Below are positions 57,401-64,000 of a DNA stretch of 64,000 nt, piece by piece. The stretch comes from Otis tarda (lineage: Eukaryota; Chordata; Aves; Otidiformes; Otididae): positions 105,150-169,149 of the forward strand of contig JAPMTP010000101.1 of assembly GCA_026413225.1 (NCBI GenBank). Direction: 5' to 3'. The notes below the pieces were generated by a model, which saw nothing but the letters and a program-made list of their open reading frames with translations, ran no database searches and was not told the DNA's origin. Made by a program: the position numbers and the translations under genes. Numbering within the stretch: position 1 is the first letter of the stretch; every line of letters begins with the position of its first letter.

Positions 57401-57530
57401 AGATAGGAAAAGGAAAAGGGGCAGCTTTTGAAAGCACTTTTCTCTCTTCAATAGAGATGGGAGGGAGCAAGTTTTTAAATCTTCTCTGCAAATAGGGTTT
57501 CTTCCCATTTTAAAAACCTTACATAGCACA
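57401..57530. other. Spacer
   Basis: Short AT-rich spacer before the TATTTAGAC repeat; nothing recognised. Confidence 0.4.
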
Positions 57531-57830
57531 GACACTCACATGTGTATCTATTTACACACACATTTCATATATATTATCTATTTACACTTTATATATAATA
57601 TCCATTTAGACTTGTATATTTACACTTCCATACATTTACACTTCTGCATCTATTTAGGCCAGGATCTATTTAGACTTCTGTACCGTAGCACTCCAATACC
57701 TTTTTAGACCTCTCTATTTAGACTTTGATGGCTACTTACAATGATACCTATTTAGACTTTGTTTTCTGTTGACACGTACGCATCATCTCTACTTAGACGG
57801 CACATAATATCTGCTTACACTTACTATGAC
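57531..57830. repeat. Degenerate TATTTAGACTT repeat
   Basis: About 300 bp in which TATTTA(G/C)AC(A/T)(T/C) recurs more than ten times at irregular 17-35-bp spacing (ATCTATTTACAC, ATCCATTTAGACTTG, ATCTATTTAGACTTC, ACCTATTTAGACTTTG). It is a worn minisatellite not seen elsewhere in the window. Confidence 0.75.
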
Positions 57831-58130
57831 AGACACAGTAAGCACAGACCGCTCGCCCTGTAGGTGCCACGTCTCTCGCTCAGGCTCTGCTCCGCAACCC
57901 TCCCCCTCCATCCCCATGCCGGGACGGGGTCCCCAGGCCACCAACTGCCCCTGGCCCCCATTGGCCCCTGGCTCTCCTCAGCGGCCAGCCCTTGCTGCTG
58001 CACCCGCGGGGCACTCGCTGGAGACTCCGGACACAGGGGCTGGGCCCTCACCCTCAGTACACCGAACGACTGGCAGGCAAACTTGGGCTGGGGGGATCTA
58101 CAGAGCACCATGAGACGCTGACAACCAGAC
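57831..58130. other. Small GC-rich island
   Basis: A 300-bp GC-rich stretch (CCCATGCCGGGACGGGGTCC, CTGCTGCACCCGCGGGGCAC) in AT-rich DNA, with overlapping ORFs on both strands. It could be a small CpG island, but no known promoter motif was found and it does not align clearly with module G. Confidence 0.35.
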
Positions 58131-60020
58131 ACCTGAAAAACAAAAATCCCAAATTGTATTTCAGCAGGTTAAAAAAAAAATAGCACAGAAGAAAGTAGAG
58201 GAATTCAGTCAGAACAAGGGACAGGACAGCAGTTGAGCTAAAGGAGGATTCTAGGTAAACAGGTCAGCTCAAAATACAACACATCTTTAAAAGCTAGAGT
58301 GATTTGAACGCTTAAAAATCAGTATTAAGAATAATTGAGATTATTTTGAACACATTCATAGTATAACAGTAACAACTCTTGCTGGTGCTGGAAAACATCT
58401 CCACCTTCCTTACATCACCGCTGCAGGGAGCCTCACCCCTGCCAGGCTGCAGGACAAGGGTGTACCCGCAGCAGCATCTACGCTCACAGATCCACCGCAA
58501 CAGCCCTTGCGCTGCTACTGCACATCTTGTCTGCTTGGTCAATAAAGCCGCAAGTGAAGCGTAAAACTCTAAAGAGTAAAATGAAAAATAAACAACATAT
58601 CTAATTAATTCACTTTATGCTAAAAAGATGCGTTTATGTTTACATAAATCCAATTTAAATGCTTGTACTAGAAAAGTATGTGATGTTCCTTTTGCATTAA
58701 TTTAACTCATGGAGCTGTGAACTGATACAATTAAGATATCTGTCTCTGAAATACACAGCTGCTACTTGACTAGGAGTTTTTATGTGTGTTGCGTAATTAG
58801 GAGGGGCATCTGGCCAGCTGCACTGCCCAGGGAAACTCGCAATTGAAAGTGAGACGGAACTAAAGTACTGCAGAGTGCTCCATCAAAAGATTGGGAAAAG
58901 AACCCTGAAACATTCAGTTGCCTCTTTTTAAACACACAGAACAAATACCTAACTGCTTAAGTACACCTAATAAATTGTATGCTACAGCTACTTGGCAGTT
59001 ACAGTTTAAACAATGCAAGTCCATTTGTAAACTACACAATTTTAACTTTTTTTTCAAGTTTTATTTACGAAAGAAAAATGAGTGAGAGAAGAGATTTCTC
59101 ATATGGTTTTACTTTCAAAATAAAAGAAAAAACAAACAAACCAAATCCCCAGTTCTGCAATCCATAAGGCTACCAAAAAGGACTGGCAGATTCGCTAATG
59201 CCTTTGGCTGTACCAAAGCACGCAGAGGAACACGTTTTTACGATATTTCAACTGCTGCAATCAAGAACTCAAAGACCTGCGCTGCCATCAACTTTTGGAA
59301 GACCGTGCTGGGCTTGGGTGTTTGGAAGGAAATTGACTTGAGTTTCCTCTTTTTTTAAGAGAGAGTGAAAATCTTGTTGCTGATGACTTCTACTGTCAAG
59401 TACATCATCTCTGAAGATCCACTCTGATAGGAAGTTCATAAAATGTAACTTCTTTGAATGAGAAAGATTTCCATTCTGGAAAATGTCTTTCAAACTGAAG
59501 TCAAAAGTTACACACTGCAGGTTAAGGAAAAAGGGCATCATTGAAGCAGCAACTCACCAAAACCACATCAGAACTCACTCTTGTCACTAGTGACAAGGCT
59601 GCTATCATTTTTTGGGAAGCCTGGGAAAACACATGGAAGCAACGCTGATTTGTCCTGGTTTGTCCACATCTCTTCTTCAACCCTTGATTGCTCTTAGTAC
59701 AGATGCTAGCATCTCAGTAAGGTTTGAGTACTACTTCAAAGATATTTTTAAAAGTTATGGACTGAAATAGCATAAAGCTTTTATCATGAAAACAAAGTCT
59801 GTTTCTTCTGAACTCTATGAACAGTTTCTTTCCTCTTCTACTACAAAATTTTTTTCACAGTATCATTTAATAGTAAGCGCACAGAAACAGAAGATTACGC
59901 TTTCAGGAAGAGAAAATAAACAGAGGGAAGTAAGTTTTGCATAGGCACAACAGGCTCCAGGAAAGACCTTATTTTATATTTAGTACTTGTGTTAAAATAG
60001 TTCATAGAAAAACTACAGGA
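58131..60020. other. AT-rich unique-looking sequence
   Basis: No copy of this stretch is seen elsewhere in the window. An AATAAA on the plus strand lies near 58542, after a 61-codon ORF (58379-58564) rich in Arg and Gln, but no supporting splice or promoter signal is visible. The minus-strand ORF at 59269-59541 is described separately. Otherwise no gene. Confidence 0.4.
59269..59541 (-). other. Unidentified 90-codon ORF, possible exon
   Basis: A minus-strand ORF with ordinary amino-acid composition, unlike the low-complexity ORFs elsewhere. Inside it, CCCTTTTTCCTTAACCTGCAG ends at about 59519 and looks like a good splice acceptor, so the real exon could be about 59280-59518 with sequence such as K-L-H-F-M-N-F-L-S-E-W. 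There is an in-frame stop shortly before the ATG. I do not recognise the family. It may be an exon of a partial gene or chance. Confidence 0.3.
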
Positions 60021-60251
60021 GAGTTGGCACATTAAGAATGTTAACTTCAAAGTCCACACTACAGGTACCTTCGGAAAACGCTGACACACCTTGTAGATGT
60101 ACCTTGTACTTGCAGACCACTATAGATCCTCTCCATCCATCTTGTACTTTCAGGGCAGAAGAAAGAGTGACCAGAGTGAAATGGTGGCAGTCGACATTCA
60201 GCTGAGAAGGGAAAAAACCAACCAAACAAACAAACAAAAAAAACCACCAAA

Positions 60252-60268
60252 ACCCCCCCCCCCCCCCA
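60252..60268. repeat. Poly(C) tract
   Basis: An uninterrupted C run of about 17 bases in duplicon S copy 3. The matching place in copy 1 (28160) has GGGGGGAAAAAAACCC instead. Confidence 0.7.
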
Positions 60269-62402
60269 AAACTTTAGCATAAAGCTGGGTAAGAATCTAA
60301 AGCTTCCTTTTTGGGGGAAGGTTTGTGAAGACTACAACTGAGTGGAGGAAAAGTATTTTGCATCACCTTTGGTACAATTGTTGATACCAGCCCCTAGAGC
60401 TTTTGCATTTTTTTAGAGAACTGTGCCTTTTTTTGACTCCTTGGCAGCTTTAGTATCACTAGAACCACTTTCCTAGACACATGCAGCTGACGGACACAGA
60501 TACCTACACACATCTTCTCAAGCCTACATTTAGCCAAGATTTCCTCCCCTATACAACCCAAGTTGACTATTTTTGTACAGCAATCCATCTGTCCTTGTGA
60601 ACTGCCTTGTTGCAAAAAAGGAATGCTTTCTGTCAGGCCGTTTCTCCAAATGGTCAAGATCTTCTAAAACTGCAGTCGTGCCACCAAACCTGCTTAGGGT
60701 CCCCTCCCAGCTTTTGACTGTCCTTAGATTTAACAGGCTCATGCTCAATTCCATCTTCCAACAGCAACAAGGTGGCACGCTCTCAGACCTGGAGCAGAAC
60801 TCTATGGATGTCCGCACACACCTCGCTGTTTTGATGAGGAGCCACTGAGCGTCCCTGCGAGCACAGCCGCAGGCACCGCAGCAGTTTCACCTACACCGAT
60901 TTCAACAACCCTGCAGCAGTGTCAGCTTCAGAATATTTAGACCAGAAACAAGGGAGAAAAATAAAACAGCTTCATCCTGTGCACAGGAAAGTAGCAGAGA
61001 CGGAAAAGGGTCGCCATTCGTAGCGCTTAGAGAACAGGTGTTCTCCCTCCACTCCTAAACCCACCTGTCAGCTCTAAACATCACAGCACTGCTGTGGCCA
61101 CATCGAGAGCAGGGAACAACAGCCCGGCCACCGGGCACTTACGTGACAGGACACGAGTGGAGGGGCCTGTTTTGCCACACACAACCCTGAACCTCCTGAA
61201 AATTTACGTTTATCAAAAATAGCCATTTGGAACATCTTGCCAAACAACATTTGGCAATAAAACTTTGATATTTATGACACACACAAAAAAGTTTTTGTTA
61301 ACTCACTATTTGATTCCTGTTATTGTTCTTCCTCCTTCATAAATTCTACTTGTAGCATTCTACCTGCAGCCAACTTATTCACTTCTAGTTCAAGCTGGTA
61401 TTACCAGCACTTTTACACAGCCAAGTAACTTAATTGCTCTTTTAAAATTATCCAAACAAAAATTATAGCCATGAAAAAGGAGTAAAAGAGAAGCAGCAGC
61501 AAAGAGCTCTGCACACTGGCACCAGTCTACATTGCAGTCAAAAAAAAAACCCAAAACAAAACCACACCACAACAAAACAACCCAAAACTCCACACCAAAC
61601 CACATCACATACAAAAAAAAAACCAAACCACTAGAAATCATTACATTGTATGTTTTTTTTTTCTTTTCAGCTCATCTCTGTCTCAGCACATTGTCTTGTC
61701 AGAGCATGAAGTCCAGATGTCCTGTATCTCAATGACATTTGCATGCAATTAATACATGTTCACAAATAGTTCAGATCTGTAAGACTGGCATTATTTTTGT
61801 GGTTTTAATAATCATAACTCCATTTTACCAACTTACTTATAAATTTGTAAGGAAACTAACTTTTAAACACAGTCTCTCCTTGAGGAAGAAAACAATGATT
61901 CAACGCTCCCAACCACGAGGGAGTGGTGGGGAAATTGATGAAAGTGAAGACAAACAGCAGCAACATTAAGTGAAATTTGGCTTTTAATTCTGATGATGTA
62001 CTCAAGCGACTCTCCAAGTCTACACCTCAGTCCTAAGAATAAGTAGTCCTTTTTTGGAAGGACAAGATTTTTTTTACTTAAAAGTCCTAAAATGAAGACT
62101 CCACTGAATACAATGTGGATTGAGCCACAGGACAACATGCCATAAAAAATAAAATCCAAATAAAAATCAGGTTCAAATATCAGTTTCCATCACGTTTCAT
62201 TCATCACATTCCTACTGGCACCTAGGTGCTCAAAAATTAACCACACTGACACCAATATTACTAAAAACCGAGTTACACATATAAAAATAAAAGGCTGTTT
62301 CCAACTTGCCCATAACATCAGTATGAAACAACAGGCAAGAGCACTTGTCCCTAAAGCAGGTAACGGGCAGCTCTTACAGCAGATGAAAGTTCATTCCTTT
62401 AC

Positions 62403-62630
62403 CTGAAAGGAAAACATTCGTAACTACCAATGGGCCAATTCAGAAGTGAGGCGCATGCTCTCTTAACCGCAGTTTCCACCAGCTTTTCTGCACCGGCAGC
62501 AAATTTGCCTTTTCTACGAGTTTGATGTGGAGCACCTGTAGTGCCCGAGCTCACAAGCGTTTCTCCCTGCTCCCCAGCCCCACACGTGTGATCACCCGGG
62601 CAGCAAGTGGAGCCAGCCATGCGGGGTTTT
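62403..62630 (-). other. Possible first exon of unit S, copy 3
   Basis: On the minus strand the sequence leaves the GC-rich island, passes an ATG at 62620 and ends TTTTCCTTTCAG before GTAAAGG at 62402. Copy 1 keeps the donor (GTAAAAG at 30981). A 73-codon ORF from that ATG ends at the donor and contains [11 protein letters not shown]; copy 1 has E-K-L-V-K-I-A-V-K-R-A in an otherwise broken frame. The short shared peptide is suggestive, but DNA similarity alone could explain it. Confidence 0.35.
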
Positions 62631-62689
62631 CCTCACATGACGCAGAAGGTGACACTGGGAAAAGAGGAGGCAAAAAAAGAGAGCTGCCC

Positions 62690-63000
62690 GAGAGCAGAGG
62701 CTGCCCGGCCCCCGCGAGGAGCAACCGGGGACGGGATGGGGCTGCCCCTGCTTCCCCCCGGCCGGACACGGGCTCGGCCCCAAAACCCCCCAAGGACCCC
62801 GGGGCAGCGCTCGGCCTGGGGCCGCTTCCCCCGGGAGGGCAGAGCCCGGCCCCGCCCGCGGAGGCCCCAACCAGGGGACCCCCCCCACCCGAGACCCGCC
62901 ACGCCCGCAGCCCCTCACCCGCCCCAACGCGGCTGCAGCTGCCCCACGACCCGGAACGGGACAGCACCCAGAAGCCGACCCCCGCCACCGCCCCTCTGGG
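62690..63000 (-). promoter_or_regulatory. CpG island 4, edge
   Basis: CpG-dense sequence between duplicon S copy 3 and the GC-box minisatellite. No ZNF143- or NRF1-type site was seen. Its position is consistent with a promoter firing into S on the minus strand. Confidence 0.5.
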
Positions 63001-63780
63001 ACCGCCCCCGGCCCCGGGCCCGCCCTCTCCCGGCCCGCCCCCGGCCCCGCCCTCTCCCGGACCGCCCCCGGCCCCGCCCCGCCCCCTCCCGGACCCCGCC
63101 CCCGGCCCCGCCCCGCCCCCTCCCGGACCGCCCCCGCCCCGCCCTCTCCCGGACGGCCCCGGCCCCGCCCTCTCCCGGACCGCCCCCGGCCCCGCCCCGC
63201 CCTCTCCCCGGACCGCCCCCGGCCCCGCCCCGCCCTCTCCCGGCCCGCCCCCGGCCCCGCCCCGCCCTCTCCCGGACCGCCCCCGGCCCCGCCCCCGCCC
63301 CCTCCCGGACCGCCCCCCGGCCCCGCCCCGCCCCCTCCCGGACCGCCCCCGCCCCGCCCTCTCCCGGACGGCCCCCGGCCCCGCCCTCTCCCGGACCGCC
63401 CCGGCCCCGCCCTCTCCCGGACCGCCCCCGGCCCCGCCCCGCCCCCTCCCGGACCGCCCCCGGCCCCGCCCCGACCTCTCCCGGACCGCCCCCGGCCCCG
63501 CCCCGACCTCTCTCCCGGACCGCCCCCGGCCCCGCCCCGACCTCTCCCGGACCGCCCCCGGCCCCGCCCCGCCCTCTCCCGGACCGCCCCCGGCCCCGCC
63601 CTCTCCCAGACGGGCCCCCGGCCCCGCCCCGCCCTCTCCCGGACCGCCCCCGGCCCCGCCCCGCCCTCTCCCGGACGGCCCCCGGCCCCGCCCTCTCCCG
63701 GACCGGCCCCGGCCCCGCCCCGCCCTCTCCCGACCGCCCCCGGCCCCGCCCCGCCCTGCCCCGCCCGCTCCCAGCCCCGC
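63000..63780. repeat. 32-bp GC-box minisatellite
   Basis: A C-rich plus-strand repeat with unit CGGACCGCCCCCGGCCCC followed by GCCCCGCCCTCTCC. Successive GGACCGCCCC anchors at 63453, 63485, 63519, 63551 and 63583 are 32-34 bp apart; shorter 26-27-bp variants are mixed in. Each unit has GCCCCGCCC, an SP1/KLF-type GC box. The minus strand reads GGGCGGGGCGGGGCCGGGGG, which meets the usual G-quadruplex pattern. ORFs of 404-458 codons on both strands are caused by the lack of A/T and are rejected. Confidence 0.9.
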
Positions 63781-63799
63781 CCGCACTGGATGCGGCGAG

Positions 63800-64000
63800 G
63801 CGGGGCAGGACGGAGGGCTAGAGAAAGTAGAAAACTGAAGGGCAGAGAGAGAAAGAAAGGGCCAAAAGAAAAGGACAGAGAGGTCAAGAGCAGTAGGGAC
63901 GAGGAGCCCTGCAGAGAGATGGAGCAAGAATGCGCAGGGCCGGTGAGCAGGACGGGGCGGGGGAAGGAGAAGAAGAAGAAAGGAGCGATGGTGACAGGGC
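63800..64000. repeat. Purine-rich block 8, cut by window end
   Basis: The plus strand turns A/G-rich again (GGGCAGAGAGAGAAAGAAAG, AAAAGGACAGAGAGG), like the other purine blocks. It suggests that another unit of the module chain follows to the right. Confidence 0.65.

Larger units (their letters stand above)
60021..62690 (-). repeat. Duplicon S, copy 3 (fullest)
   Basis: Aligns with copy 1 (27961-31160) over its whole length except for the LTR of copy 1 and about 450 bp present only here (60730-61200). It gives the empty site (61754-61758) for that LTR. It contains a C17-type run near 60252-60268 and A/C-rich sequence near 61540-61620. In minus-strand sense the GC-rich island at 62690-63800 lies directly upstream, so S may be the body of a unit starting there. 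Confidence 0.75.

Noticed and set aside
62522..63927. Proline- or glycine-rich ORFs of 404-458 codons on both strands
   Set aside because: They overlap each other in several frames on a 32-bp GC minisatellite that almost lacks stop codons; no domain, no splice structure.

Overview
The window is vertebrate nuclear DNA, almost certainly avian. The marker is a CR1 LINE of the bird/reptile type at 52434-53370 (minus strand), with its typical 3' tail and a reverse-transcriptase C-terminus. Three kinds of bird-type endogenous retrovirus LTR support this. There are no bacterial-type operons and no rRNA, tRNA or CRISPR. No ORF can be called with confidence as a host protein. The texture (higher-order satellite, stacked segmental duplications, very strong purine/pyrimidine strand asymmetry, CpG islands) suggests an ampliconic or heterochromatin-edge region such as a sex-chromosome or microchromosome segment. 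The species and chromosome cannot be told from the sequence.

Layout: (1) 1-15345, a tandem array of a 2.89-kb A-rich, purine-skewed unit (five full periods plus partial ends). (2) 15346-27960, a chain of modules: purine-rich blocks, GC-rich modules, a CpG-island promoter (22200-23760) and small exons on the minus strand. (3) 27960-31150, an AT-rich duplicon (S) carrying a clean solo LTR. (4) 32900-41500, four tandem copies of a different 2.15-kb unit (U). (5) 41500-51000, a second copy of the module chain with its own CpG island (44150-45640). Parts of it match the first copy at about 98 percent, and a second solo LTR sits inside it. (6) 51000-57000, a third partial copy with the CR1 and a large CpG island (54300-56300) built on tandem transcription-factor-site arrays. 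(7) 57000-62690, AT-rich sequence and a third S copy. (8) 62690-63800, a GC-rich island made of a 32-bp GC-box minisatellite, then a new purine block.

The most interesting reading is that the window holds an amplified family of minus-strand, spliced transcription units. Two paralogous exon types recur with matching splice sites: exon B, about 180 nt, four copies; exon C, about 100 nt, five copies. Two copies of a terminal exon carry AATAAA. The introns are long purine blocks on the plus strand, so they would be pyrimidine-rich in the RNA. Reading frames are not kept between copies, so long non-coding transcripts or decaying genes are more likely than proteins. Each unit begins at a CpG island in which a different transcription-factor motif has been tandemly amplified: ZNF143/THAP11-type sites at 62-bp spacing, NRF1-type palindromes in a 78-bp array with A/B dimers, CTCF-like sites in a 79-bp array, and GC boxes at 32-bp spacing.
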